The notes below the pieces were generated by a model. That model searched no databases. It had not been told where the DNA came from and was given only the letters and a program-made list of their open reading frames with translations. Positions 35,060 to 46,899 of a DNA stretch of 64,000 nt are shown piece after piece. Both the position numbers and the translations under genes were made by a program. Source of the DNA: Nemophila menziesii. Taxonomy: Eukaryota > Streptophyta > Magnoliopsida > Boraginales > Hydrophyllaceae. Each line of letters opens with the position of its first letter. Within the stretch, counting starts at the first letter, position 1. The DNA is taken from NCBI GenBank assembly GCA_029959085.1, contig JARWIR010000010.1:36076731-36140730 (forward strand), written 5' to 3'.

Positions 35060-37059
35060 TCTTTAGCTATTCTGTTCGAAGATATTCTGTAATTTACCTA
35101 CTAATAAAATCCTGATTTTTTCTTGTAATACTAAATGATTTTGAGATGAACCTCAAAAATACATATATAAACCTATTTCCGGGAATGGAACCTAAATTTT
35201 ATCACAAAATGATTCAAATCAGGGCTCAGTCAAATCCACTATGTTAACGTCATTTGTGCTTAACAAAACCTTCTTCATATCTACTTCTTTCAAATCCTTG
35301 TCGGAACACAAACAACAATCTGAGCACTGTTTTGTTTCTCTGATGTAATCTCCTTTATCTTAACTTGAGGAGAATCTTGTCCATCGTGTATCTCCAATTT
35401 TTTTCTAAAGGATCTTTTAATAATAAGAAAGAAAACTAATTAAAATGTGTGTAGTAGATTTCAAGGGGAATGAAATTTATACATATCTGAAAATTATTCA
35501 ATGCCATGTTTTGTGTCTGGATATTAGCTTTATCTGTAAATTTAAAGATTCATTAAGCCTTTATAGTAGGAATAAAGTTGCACTATAGGTCCTTATACAG
35601 TGACAGAGCCACATGTAAGGCAGTTAGCAATAAAGGAAATTGACTATGTAGGAAAAAAAATCAAATAACTACCACTCTGTCTTTCACTTGACTCCCAATT
35701 TTTAAAATTTATCTAAATATACTTCAATTTAATTTATTGGTATGAATATTTTTTTGTAATAATAAAATATAGATTGTTTTATATCATATAAGGACTTATA
35801 GTGTAATTAATTTATTACTCTATGGTCTCTATATTACACAAAATTGCACTACAGTTCCCTAAATTATGCAAAATTACACAAATAGGTCCTACATTATATA
35901 ATATTGTATGTATGGCATGAAGTTTATCTTTAAGAGCCTTAGTTTAATGCATACACACGTTTATGAGCACAAGTAGTGTATGTTTTTATTTTTCTCTTAT
36001 TACAGTCCTATTAGTTAGTTGTATACAATACTTTCGATTAGAAAAAAAAAAGTTATATACAATATTAATGTTAAATAAAGTTTAAGTAGAAATTTTATTT
36101 TTTGTACACCAAGTTTTGATATGTGTTCCGAGACATTAAGGGATATCTTTATAGGCTAAAGATTGTTTTGTTTGTGAAAATTGATCTAATTTCACTTTAA
36201 AATACAATATTTGATCTCTTTCAATGGAACTATTAAATTATAAGGCACTTTCTTTTGATTTGTTCTTGCAGCTATGAGGACAGGTGCTGTAAATTCAGCT
36301 CCAGGATCAGCTTATGCAGATTTTCGAAATACCAAGGTTATTGTCTACGTGTAAATACATTCGTTTCATATTCTTCTAATAAAAGTTGTGAAAATTAATC
36401 TAAAATAGAGAAAATACTCATTTATTTTATAGATTTGGTCTTAGAGAAAGCAAAAAAGCAATGGCATATAGTGATATAGGGAGATTAAATTGCAATATAA
36501 GTTACACTACTTTCGCTACTCCTATACGTGGACAGGTATGCAATTAAAAAATTAATCATTCTTTTTATTTTTCAAGCTTTTAATTTTACTTATTATTAGG
36601 TTTAGAAAATAAAGAAGTTTCTTCAATGCTTCATAAGGCATTAGAAGGTTCAATAATACTCGATTTATTCCCTAAAACAACTGTTGATTTTTTTGCTTTG
36701 GTGCTTGAATCTAGTGGAAGTATGTTTCCTTTTTGAATTTTATGTTTGACTTTTTGTGTGTTGACTTTTTAGCTGTGATTTATTGTTAGGTGACCTTCCC
36801 GTGATTATATCGTGTGCTAGTTTAGCATTAGCTGATGCAGGGATTTTGTTGTATGATTTAAATGCTGCAGTTTCAGTGGTATGTTTTTCTTTAAATTACA
36901 AAGATGGTCCTTGTGTTTCGGATTTTGTGACTATTTGGTCCCTTATGTTTCAAAGTGATGTCTTTTCAGAATCCTAACTTCTAAATTTTATGTGATTAGG
37001 CTTGGATTTATATGATTTATATGAAATATTATATTTTTCAGTTTTTCTATAAGAAAGTA

Positions 37060-37990
37060 TAGGTTATTTGTATTAATATAGGACTTAGAGTGTGACTAAT
37101 ATAAAAACAATTAATAACAAGGCCTATTGTGCAATTTTTGCTTAAGATAGTGACCTATATTGCAACTTTTGCATAATATAGGGACTTAATTTGTATATAA
37201 TATAGGGACATGTAGAGTAATTTTTTGCATAATATATGTGATTTGTAGTGTAAATTTGACATAATATAGGGACTGATAATGTAATTTATTCAAAAAAAAG
37301 TTATAACAAAGCTTACAGTGCAATTTTTGCAGAATATCAGGACCTATATTGCAATTTTTGCATAATATTAGAACTTCTAGTGTAATTTTTACATAATATA
37401 GGGTCTTATAGTGTAAATGATTTTTAAAATAGTATAACAAAGCCTACCGTGCAACTTTTGCATAAGATAGGGGTCTATATTGCAACTTTTACATAATCTA
37501 GGGACTTCTAGTCTAATTTTTACACAATATAGGACCTGTAGTGTAATTCTTGCATAATATATGGACCTATAGTGTAATTTTTACATAATATAGAGACCTA
37601 TACTGTAATTGCATAATATAAGGACTTATAGTATAATTTTTACATAATATAGGGACCTAGGGACCTGTAGTGTAATTTTTGCATAATATATAAGATCTAT
37701 ACTGTAACTTTGATATAACATAGTTACTTATAATGTTACTGATTGAAAAAAGTAATAACAAGACCTACAGTGCAGTTTTTCCATAAAATAAGGAACTATA
37801 TTGCAACCCCTGCATAATATAGGGACCTATAGTGTATTTTTGCATAATATATGGATCTACATTGTAATATTTACATAATATAGTGACTTGTAATGTAATT
37901 AATTCAAAAAAAATTAACAAGGCATATAATGCAATTTTTGCATAATAACGAGACCCATATTGCAACTTTTCCATTAAATATAAGGGACCT
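37060..37990 (+). repeat. Intron 5 minisatellite, copy 2
   Basis: This is the same degenerate TATAGGGACCTATAGTGTAAT units as at 7560-8490, in the same intron. Unit numbers and order differ between the copies, so the array has kept changing since the gene duplicated. Confidence 0.85.
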
Positions 37991-38316
37991 ATAGTGTAAT
38001 TAACTCAAAACATATAAATTCCTCTTTGCCCCCAAACAAAATATCCGACTCTTCCCCTACTAATTGATTTATATTGTAATTTTTATATAATTTAGGAACT
38101 TAAATTTTTTTTCTGTAAATTTTTTTTTTTTTTTTTGTGATTAGTCATGTTTTGGAAAAAACCTTGTGATAAATCCAATATTTGAAGAAGAAAATAAACA
38201 AGATGGGGGATTAATGATCACTTCCATGCCTTCACATAATGAAGTTACTCAGTTGACCATTACAGGAGAATGGTCAACCCCTCAAATTCATGAGGTTATT
38301 TTTGTTTTTTTCTTTT

Positions 38317-39565
38317 TTACTTTTTTCGCTAAACAAACAATTTTTTTATAAATAGCTTCACAAACGGTATCATTACAAACTTTTAGCTAGCTTCAAACAG
38401 AAACTACAAAAACAGATAGAAATACATAACTAACTATCGATTCTATTACTTGAAAAACATTAACCAATTTTCACTCCTTTGCTATCTTGTCCCTGCTATT
38501 GTTGATCTTAAACCTCCTGTAGTTATTTGATTTTATATATAGCAGACTTTGTACGCCATGCATTATTTCTTCCTCAGTTCTAGCATGACCATTATGCACC
38601 ATCACGTTTCTATTAATCCACACATTATACACAAACGCTGTAAGCCATCCACCATCTATAAAGTTCAAAAATTTATCTTGTGCTTTATCAAGTAAAAACT
38701 CAATCAGCTCCTCCCAAATTCTACAATCAGGCCACTTTACACCACTTTTTTCAACACACTGACACCCAACAAAAAGATGTTCCCTGTCTTCAACTGCATT
38801 GTGACATATAACACACTCGCTATCAATGTTTATACCCCACTCACTCATTCTGCATTTTGTGGGTAACCTATTAAGACAGGCCAACCATGTGATAAAACTA
38901 CACTTAGGTACATTTGTTTTATACCACACCAATCTAGTCCATTCCAAAATGGTGCCTTGACCCCTAATCTCCTGCATTGTTTTCTTAAAAGACAATTCAT
39001 TCTTGCAGCTAGTTGACCATCTTATTTTATCCAACCCCCGACTAGGCTTAGGTATTATCTCAGCCAACCCACTAAGCACACTAGGGAAGTGCCATCTCCC
39101 TCTATTATAACAGCTATCCACTGTCTTTTTCACCCACAAAGTATTAAACTCCGTTTCCCTGTTCAAGACCTCTTTTACATTTTTACCCTTTACCCATCTG
39201 TCCTAATACAAGTAAGTTTTTGATCCATTCCTAACCTTATGAGTGATAAAATTAAAGGCCACCTCCCTCAAATTCAATATTTTTTACCAAATCCAAGCCA
39301 TATCCTGCTTTACACTCATTCCTTATATACAACTATCCTTCATAACATTCATATGAGCCCAACTACTCAACAAATTTCCATCTCTATTATATATTCTCCA
39401 AAAAAGACTGAGCATACTTACCTTATTCAGAACCACTATATTAGGTACATTTAAACCCCCTTCTGCTTTTCGAACACACACTTTTTCCCAGGCTACCTTT
39501 GCTCCCCTTGACCCCTCCAAGTTACCTTTCCATAAAAAGCTAATATGAGTGTTATGAATGTTACC
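38317..39565 (-). mobile_element. 5'-truncated LINE in RRP41L copy 2 intron 6
   Basis: It is absent from the same intron of copy 1. A 16-bp TSD (TTTGTCTTTTTCTTTT at 39566-39581, one mismatch at 38301-38316) brackets it. The minus strand codes for the tail of reverse transcriptase (39323-39520, VAWEKVCVRKAEGGLNVPN) and an RVT zinc-binding domain (38471-39166, with CVICHNAVEDREHLFVGC). Confidence 0.88.
38471..39520 (-). pseudogene. LINE ORF2 remnant (RT tail and zinc-binding domain)
   Basis: Two frames joined by a break between 39166 and 39323 show the LINE ORF2 order: the C-terminal end of the RT domain, then zf-RVT with WLACLNRLPTKCRM and CVICHNAVEDREHLF. No RNase H domain follows. It is only a retroelement tail. 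Confidence 0.85.
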
Positions 39566-39859
39566 TTTGTCTTTTTCTTTTGTTTGTTTTATTACATGCT
39601 TGATTGTATAAAAACTAATTTATGTGTTGTTTAATTCAGGCAATGGAGCTTTGTCTTGATGCTTGTGCTAAGCTTGGGAAGATTATGAGGGCTTGTTTGA
39701 AAGATAATGTTTCTCCATTACAAGAGTAACAATTATTAGTGTGATTTTGGATTTGTGTTGGAAAATGTTTTTTACCCTAATTTGTTGTTTAAATAGTTTA
39801 TGTCCTTCAAGAAATTTGAGATATTTCACTAATTCTCCCTCAAACTTTAAAAAATAATT

Positions 39860-40614
39860 AGAAGTATTTGCTAAAAAAAACCTAATAAAAATATCTTATT
39901 GTTAAATTAAGCTTTCAATAATTTATTTTATAAAAAAAATGGCTAATAAGATAATTATTTATAGAAAATATCTCTCTTATATTTTTCATATCTTTACTAC
40001 CTTTACTATTAAATATATTATTTTATTTTTAATACAATATTAATTTTTAAATATTCAACAAACAATAGAATACTTCCACCACCACCACCACCACCACCAC
40101 CACCACCACCACCATGTATTTAACCACCACTACAACTACCACACCACCACTACAGCAACCACAACCACAACCACCGCCACCTCCACCACCATAACCACCA
40201 CCTCCACCACCACAACAACCACCACCACCGCCTACTACTAATTCCATCATACACGCGCGCGTTTGTGATTTTTTTTCAAATCGTCATAACTAATTCTTAA
40301 AATATCAGAAAAATAAAAAATTTGCATTTTTTGATAAAACAAATTAATAATTATGTCTATGATTTTTTTTTTTCGCAGACACGAAATTCACTGTTTGAAA
40401 ACTAGTGATTTTTTTTCGCAAACATGAAATTCATTTTTCAAAACATGAAACTCATTTTCCAAAACACGAAATTCACTGTTCAAAAGATGAAATTTTGTGT
40501 CTACGAAAAAAATCCAGAAAAAATCATAGATGTAAATATTAATTTGTTTTATCTTAATATGTTACTTTTTAATTTTTCTGATTTTTTAAAAATTAGTTAT
40601 GACGATTAAAAAAA
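39860..40614. mobile_element. Foldback repeat copy B, left and central part
   Basis: It matches copy A (16205-16900) in order: AT-rich outer arm, ACC tract, cgtcataactaattct arm, gaaattcactgtt centre and the inverted inner arm ending aaaaattagttatgac. It is then cut by the 10.8-kb Mutator-like element. Its right end resumes at 51419 with aaaaatcac and GGCGCGCGCGTGTG and runs to about 51590. Confidence 0.75.
40073..40235. repeat. CCA trinucleotide tract
   Basis: Near-perfect CCA repeats at 40076-40113, then mixed CCA/ACA triplets. It belongs to the foldback element; copies A and C carry shorter versions at the same place. Open frames here are a composition effect. Confidence 0.85.
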
Positions 40615-41098
40615 GGATCAATGCCCTAAAAAATCATATTAATATTATAATTGTCTCAAAGAATCATCATTTTACTTAGTATACTTAGATTACCTATATA
40701 CCCTTACATTTCAATTAAAAAAACATAACATACTATTTAAAATTAAAAAATACACAATTCACTTCTCTCACCCACTAATACACGCACACACACAAAAATA
40801 AACTGAAGAACGCTACTGCAATCGATCGAAGACGAAAAGCAGATTTGAGTTTCAATTCTTGAGTTGAATTTGGGATTGATGGGATTAGTATCAAAGCCCA
40901 AATTGAATTGATACTGTCCTCCAATTCTTTAAGCCCAAATTGAAGCCTCGCTCCGCCATCGATCTGCCCAATTGCTCATCAACAGCCCGTAACTTTATTC
41001 AGTGGCTTTACTTCAATTGATTACGGCGGGATATGGCGGAGGTGATGGGATAAAAGCTTTTCATGTTATAAGATCAAATATATGTGTGTTGTGTATAG

Positions 41099-41446
41099 AA
41101 AATGGTTAATGGTGCGACAGTGAATTATTGGACGTGTGTGAGTTTCTCTAGATCGAATATCAAACGAGTAGCATTTGCCAGGGACCTTGTTAATATGTGT
41201 ACCATCAAAGGGATTGTAAGTTTGTTGTTTTTTATGTTTGTGTTATATTAGATAGTGATGGTGTTTGTTACCTTCAGGCTTTTGGTCCACCCTTGCTTCC
41301 TATTACTAAAGAGAATCCAAATTATATTGAGAAGATACTTACTGATATTCATAACAAATCAGTTGCCAAACTTAGAACTATTGGGGATGGAAAACAGAAG
41401 CTTCAGCTTTTGATAATTATACTTCCTGAGATTCATGGTTATCATG
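41099..41446 (+). pseudogene. Captured ARGONAUTE fragment (L2/MID region)
   Basis: Two exons with good splice sites: 41099-41215 and 41278-41446. The first reads KMVNGATVNYWTCVSFS and ends DLVNMCTIKGI, as in AGO1/5/10-clade proteins just before MID. The second starts AFGPPLLPITKENPNYIEKI and ends KLQLLIIILPEIHGYHG, matching the MID start where AGO proteins read LQLLIVILPD followed by a Gly-Tyr-Gly-type turn. The frame is open through both. The PAZ, 5'-phosphate pocket and PIWI parts are absent. ARGONAUTE proteins load small RNAs, so a transposon carrying this fragment is notable. Confidence 0.8.
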
Positions 41447-41965
41447 GTTAGTTCCTCCTCCTCCTACAATTACACTATGATGGGATGAAGCAAGTCTTCA
41501 GTTAGTAATGAATTTGACCTGGATAAGTGGATATTATGATGCCCTGTGTCTGTTAGAGTTGTTTATCTCATGTTGTTACGCTATTTATGATTCACGTGTT
41601 GTGTAGATTAAACTGTGTATATATTACCAAGTAATTAAGAAGACATAAGTTTGCTTGAAGTTTGAAAGCTAATAGTGAAATGGCTTGAGAATACATCAAG
41701 ATTAATACACTAATGGGATGAATCCCATTATACTTTTCTCAGGTTAGTGATCATTCAATTAGAGTCAACTTAGATGTAATAATCACTACTGATGGGACTA
41801 ATCGATCCTTTTGGACATTCTGTTGTTCAAGCGTACCTTTTGGGGGCAAAGGTATATTCTCTACTATGTAAATATATAAATAATGTCTTTGTATTGAGAT
41901 TATATTCTGTAAATTTCTGATGATATGTCTTATCGATTGTTTAGGTAGGATTTCACTTAATTAAG

Positions 41966-42040
41966 TGCAGATCCATCGATTTGTATGCATCAACTACAAC
42001 CACACGATCAGTTTCTCATACTTGCATCTGATGGTCTTAG
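41966..42040 (+). pseudogene. Captured PP2C phosphatase fragment, upstream piece
   Basis: The frame reads ADPSICMHQLQPHDQFLILA followed by SDGL, a PP2C core signature (clade D type, around the conserved ASDGLW). An acceptor AG precedes it at 41964-41965. It stops just before the expected Trp. The C-terminal exon of a protein of the same type follows at 42952, with E2F/DEL exons lodged between. Confidence 0.75.
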
Positions 42041-42223
42041 GTATGCAAAAAACTACTCTTGTTCCAATATCTACAGCAACAAAAGTCTCTAGCCCTTCTC
42101 ACTCAAAATTTTCTTAAGCTTTTTCTCTGTAGTAATGTAAGTAAAGAAAGAAAATTCAATCTTTTATATATAATAATTACCATTTTATTACCATCCGATT
42201 TTGCTTCACTTTTGTTTTTTAAG

Positions 42224-42781
42224 ATGGATATGATATCTCTTGAAGAGGCTGCTAAGATATTTCTCAAGAATGGTGCAGATCCACAAATGAACAGAAGTAA
42301 TTAACTAATACTCATAGTTTCTACACCTCAAATGGCTTTGATTAACTAACACTTGTGTTACTTCTTAACTACAGCTAAAGTGAGAAGGCTATACGATATT
42401 GCTAATGTCTTATCTTCGATGAAATTTATCGAGAAGGTGATTGATTGATTAATTGATTATTCTGCTTTATATGCATTTTAAGAAGATAATTAAAAATGAA
42501 GTTTGTGTTGTATTATACGCAGACTCATCACCCTGTAACAAGAAAACCTGCATTTAGATGGTTAGGATTGAGAGAAAAATCAAAAAAATGAAACTACAAA
42601 TCCTTTAACTAATTTCAATGTGCCTAAGAAAAGAGCATTTGGAACAGAGCTTACTAATACTTCACTCAAAAGGAGCAAGATTGATCGAGGTCTAGAAGGT
42701 TCTTTGGAGCAATTTATAAGGACGAAAGTACAAGCACAAACACAAGTGAAATGTGAGAATTCTGAAGAGTATATAGATTAA
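42224..42781 (+). pseudogene. Captured E2F/DEL-type transcription factor fragment
   Basis: Three exons with matching phases: 42224-42296 (SLEEAAKIFLKNGADPQMNR), 42375-42436 (TKVRRLYDIANVLSSMKFIE) and 42533-42781 (THHPVTRKPAFRWLGLREK). These match the second DNA-binding domain of atypical E2F (DEL/E2Fd-f) proteins, repressors of endocycle and cell-wall genes. A shift at an A run near 42580 moves the frame; the following frame continues with KKRAFGTELTNTSLKRSK, also E2F/DEL-like. The first DNA-binding domain is absent. Confidence 0.82.
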
Positions 42782-42951
42782 TGTGGTGTAATAAAATGCA
42801 AAAAATAGGAATGTGTCTTTGGGAGCATCTGACCAATCAGAAGGTAGTAGATATTGTACAAAATAGCCCCCACAATGTTAGATTTATAATAATCGTATCT
42901 TTGGGTTTATAATATTTATTTGTTTGATTAAAATTTAAATGATATTAACAG

Positions 42952-43204
42952 GAAGTGCAAGGAAGTTAGTGAAAACAGCATTACTTGAAGCAGCAAAGAA
43001 AAGAGAAATGAGATATTCAGATTTGAAGAAAATAGAAAGAGGTGTAAGAATACATTTTCATGATGACATCACTGTGATAGTTGTGTTTATAGATTCTAAT
43101 CTTGTGAGTAGAGCCACTTCATTAAAGGTCCCACTATATCTATTAAAGGAGGGGGAATAAATTTACCTTCTAAAACTTTGGCTCCTGATCTTGGTACCAC
43201 TTGA
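42952..43204 (+). pseudogene. Captured PP2C phosphatase C-terminal exon
   Basis: The exon follows an acceptor at 42950-42951 and reads [20 protein letters not shown] and later [20 protein letters not shown], the C-terminal metal-binding block of clade D PP2C. A one-base shift near 43125 makes one frame stop at 43160; the other continues with [18 protein letters not shown] to a TGA at 43202. The missing central part separates it from the fragment at 41966. Confidence 0.85.
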
Positions 43205-43300
43205 GAGAAGCTTTTATATGTTCCTTGTTCTTTGTTCATTCCACTTTGTGTTGTATACTCTACTGTAAATCTTTCTTTGAACTTCACACGTGTGAGAGAA

Positions 43301-43376
<76 letters not shown>

Positions 43377-43870
43377 AAGAAGGTTCAGCGCTAATTTATT
43401 CATTGATGTATAATGTAACATTTTAACTTGGAGAAGAACAAATACTCTTTTGTTTTGTTTTGTTTTGTTTAGCTTCTAGTATATGGTTAATTACTTTAGT
43501 AAAAATCATGGAATTGGGTATAAAAATAAGAATTCCAATATATTTATAGTATTCATTTTCCTTTACTTTTCTTTTCTTGTGTTGTACTTGTACTAACTGA
43601 TCGACTTGGCTTAAGATCTATCTTCAACAATAACTTGGTTTTAGGTTTTATAGATAATGTATGGTGAATTGGTGATGATGAGAATTTAATAATGTGTTTC
43701 ATAGAGTAAGTTATAACCGTGCAATTTAGCATTTATACAATTTAATGATGAAAATGGGCCATCGAACAAATGAGACACGAAATGTATGCTTCCCTCTTCT
43801 TACATGCTTTTTCATGATTAAATTAAATTAAATTAAATTATCTGTTTGGTATCCTATCTATAGCTAATTA
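43205..43870. repeat. AG microsatellite (43303-43374) and AT-rich spacer
   Basis: About 36 uninterrupted AG units lie at 43303-43374, followed by TTTTG repeats and AT-rich DNA up to a PIF/Harbinger insertion. The Arg-Glu open frame over the AG run is an artefact. Confidence 0.8.
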
Positions 43871-44857
43871 GGGTCCGATTGGTACGCGATAATGATTTTA
43901 GGAATGGAATACCTCATTCTATTCCTATACTTGGTAGCAGTTAAATTATACGGGATTCTTATTACCATTGGAAATTTAATCCCATAAACATGGTAATACG
44001 CATTCCATCCTTACCCCATGGTATTAGTCTATTCCTGATACATTAGGAATGAATTTTTATTTTTAATGGACTAATCTACCCTTAACTTATAATCCTATAA
44101 CACATACACATTTACTTTCAACATAAAAAAATTAAAAATTAATTGAAAACTAAGACAATGTAAAAAACAGAAAACCTTCAATATTTGCAGCAGCTGTTAG
44201 ATGATGAAGAGCTGGGGCAGAAGCATATATTTTTCTACGTATAACCCGATTATTTGTTCCACCTCCCCTTACTACATTTTTCCCATCTCTAGCCTAACAT
44301 TGCAAATGATTGAAGTGGGTACATTTTCCCCACCTCCCCTTACTACGTATAACCCAAAGTGTTGCAGATGATTGAAGTATTACATTAGCACCCCTTCCAC
44401 CATTTCTACCTGCATTATTTGCATTCATTTAAAAAATTGTATAATTGTCCGTCTTAGAAGGCATTCGATTAATGGTCTAGTAATATAACCAATTCAATCA
44501 TTATTTGCATTCACTTAAAAAAATTGTATGGTGTATTTTCTTTTATCATTCTTTTTTTTGGATTAATTCTTCATTCTTAAATATAACGTAAGTTAATTTT
44601 GTTATTCATGAACATGTATATTTTATTTATTAAATAAGGATAATTTTGTAATTATGTATAAAATATTTCCTATCCTTTTATGTCATATTGTCTTATCAAG
44701 TATGGTATTGAAATCATTTAATGTATTTGTACCTCTATATTTATGATATACCAAGCATGGTGTAATAATTAACGTAGTCATTTTAATACCACATCAATTG
44801 TATTCCTTATTATATTCCATTCCTATCGAAAACTATTACCGCGTACCAATCAGACCC
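43871..44857. mobile_element. PIF/Harbinger-type non-autonomous element
   Basis: The ends are inverted copies: GGGTCCGATTGGTACGCG on the left and GGGTCTGATTGGTACGCG reading in from the right, with similarity continuing to GGAATGGAATA. The TSD is TTA (43868-43870 and 44858-44860), the TWA target of this superfamily. The 987-bp interior is AT-rich and non-coding. It is nested in the Pack-MULE, so it inserted later or was carried within. Confidence 0.85.
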
Positions 44858-44973
44858 TTATGTTATTATAATTCTACTATGCAACTTAGGACTAGCTGTG
44901 ATATTTTCTTTACTTTTTATAGCTGTAACTTTCAGTTTTCTACAAAGTCCTCATCTCTGAAGTGTAAATATAG

Positions 44974-45110
44974 GCTACAAGACACGCAGAAATGGAAGCA
45001 ATAGAGATATTTTACTTGAACAATGGAACAAAAAATGTTCATATTCATTAGAAATTGCTGAAAAATTCTCGGAATGTACTCTTTATGTAACATGTGAGCC
45101 GTGTATAATG
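44974..45110 (+). pseudogene. Captured TAD2-type tRNA adenosine deaminase fragment
   Basis: After an acceptor (atatag) the frame reads [10 protein letters not shown], containing the catalytic HAE of the deaminase fold. A one-base shift follows, then DILLEQW and [19 protein letters not shown], containing PC of the zinc-binding PCxxC. The second Cys of that motif is lost at the 3' breakpoint. TAD2/ADAT2 enzymes make inosine at the tRNA wobble position. Only this catalytic-core piece is present. Confidence 0.78.
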
Positions 45111-45815
45111 GAGTTCATGGAAGAATGAGTTGTTATGCGATGGTCCGTACCTGCTTATAGAAGTCCTATTTCATCCCCAAAACACGGTGAATTGACTATT
45201 TTTAATTATTTGTTTAACCAAGAGGTATAATGTACCAAAGGCTTAAAGAGAAACACATTATTTACATACTTTACATAATAACACGAAATGAAGACTTTTG
45301 TCACAAATATCTGTGAATGGTATAATACTTTGTTTTTTTCCATCTTTTTGCTTGGTTGCTTCGTTTTTCTTTTGTTTGCTTGTAAGCTTAATTTGTATAT
45401 AGTTTCCATTTTAGTGAGAATTTTAATTTTTTTTGTTCCAAACAGTGAGAACTTTAATTACAGTATTGTGTATGTATACTTTCTCATCAAAATTACTCTA
45501 ATGCCTATTAGTATTTATTTAAATATATACATTGATTAAAAGTTGATGTCGCTAGAGTCTAGACACGTCTTAATAAAATTGCACAAATAAAACCATCTGT
45601 GTCACGAAATAGCTTGCTAATACCCGCTTTTAATAAAAAATAAGGAAAATACAAACTAAGGTCTCATTTTTAAATAACTTATTTTTTGAAGAAAAATACT
45701 TCCATTCCATATTAGATGGTAGTATTAATTATATTTTTATATATATATATCTCATATTTTAGTTATATAAAAGTTAATTTTAGGTAACTACCTAGTTAAT
45801 CTAACTAGGTTTAGC
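45111..45815. other. AT-rich spacer in the Pack-MULE
   Basis: No coding fragment is recognised between the TAD2 piece and the minisatellite. Confidence 0.4.
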
Positions 45816-46899
45816 AGTGCGATGGAGTCCCATCAGCGCGATTGAGTCCCATCAGTGCGATTGATTCCCATCAGCGCGATGAGTCCCATCAGCGGGATAG
45901 AGTCCCATCAGCGCGATAGAGTCCCATCAGAGCGATTGAGTCCCATCAACGCGATACAGTCCCATCAGCGCGATTGAGTCCCATCAGCGCAATAGAGACC
46001 CATCAGCGCGATTGAGTCCCATCAGCGCGATTGATTCCCATCAGCGCGATGGAGTCCCATCAACGCGATTGATTCCCATCAGCGCGATTGAGTCCCATCA
46101 GCACGATTGAGTCCCATCAGCGCCATAAAGTCCCATCAGCGCGATTGATTCCCATCAGCGCGATTGATTCCCATCAGTGCGATGAGTCCCATCAGCGCGA
46201 TAGAGTCCCATCAGCGCGATTGAGTCCCATCAGAGCGATTGAGTCCCATCAATGCGATACAGTCCCATCAGCGCGATTGAGTCCCATCAACGCGATAGAG
46301 TCCCATCAGCGCGATTGATTCCCATCAGCGCGATGGAGTCCCATCAACGCGATTGATTCCCATCAGCGCGATTGAGTCCCATCAGCACGATTGAGTCCCA
46401 TCAGCGCGATAAAGTCCCATCAGCGCGATTGAGTCCCATCAGGGCGATTGAGTCCCATCAGAGCGATTGAGTCCCATCAGAGCGATTGAGTCCCATCAAT
46501 GCGATACAGTCCCATCAGCGCGATTGAGTCCCATCAGCGCGATAGAGTCCCATCAGCGTGATTGATTCCCATCAGCGCGATGGAGTCCCATCAACGCGAT
46601 TGATTCCCATCAACGCGATTGAGTCCCATCAGCGCGATAAAGTCCCATCAGCGCGATTGAGTCCCATCAGGGCGATTGAGTCCCATCAGCGTGATTGATT
46701 CCCATCAGTGCGATGAGTCCCATCAGCGCGATAGAGTCCCATCAGCGCGATAGAGTCCCATCAGCGCGATAGAGTCCCATCAGCGCGATTGAGTCCATCA
46801 GAGCGATTGAGTCCCATCAACGTGATACAGTCCCATCAGCGCGATTGAGTCCCATCAGCGCGATTGAGTCCCATCAGCGCGATTGATTCCCATCAGCGC
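45816..46899 (+). repeat. GC-richer minisatellite, forward array
   Basis: Nearly 60 units of 17-20 bp follow the form AGTCCCATCAGCGCGATTG, with variants in the spacer (ATAG, ATGG, ATACAG) and in the core (AACGCG, GAGCG, GTGCG). Blocks of units recur in the same order (compare about 45860-46080 with 46160-46380), indicating higher-order duplication. Open reading frames across it are artefacts of the period. Confidence 0.95.

Larger units (their letters stand above)
36272..39729 (+). pseudogene. Exosome subunit RRP41-like/MTR3, copy 2, broken
   Basis: Exons 2 to 7 align with copy 1: 36272-36350, 36433-36535, 36600-36719, 36790-36878, 38145-38294 and 39640-39729 (TAA). No exon 1 equivalent was found upstream. 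Exon 4 is 120 bp instead of 121: one G is missing at its start, so the frame reads GTT TAG and stops at once. Several residue changes (for example GPRES to GLRES) also suggest loss of constraint. A LINE fragment lies in intron 6. This copy cannot make a full exosome subunit. Confidence 0.88.
35060..39857 (+). repeat. Segmental duplication, copy 2 (RRP41L gene unit)
   Basis: Similarity to 1375-9085 begins near 35060 and stops near 39857, where a foldback repeat starts. The part matching exon 1 and its surroundings (about 35500-36100) is missing or replaced. Introns 2 to 6 and the minisatellite are retained. Confidence 0.8.

Noticed and set aside
40047..40250. Gly/Val-rich open frame on the minus strand
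   Set aside because: It is simply the CCA/ACC triplet tract of the foldback repeat read in reverse.
43232..43426. Arg-Glu repeat open frame
   Set aside because: It is a translation of the AG microsatellite.
46088..46318. Open frame of Ser-Pro-Ile-Arg-type repeats over the minisatellite
   Set aside because: The frame follows the period of the repeat and has no start context, introns or homology. It is a composition artefact.
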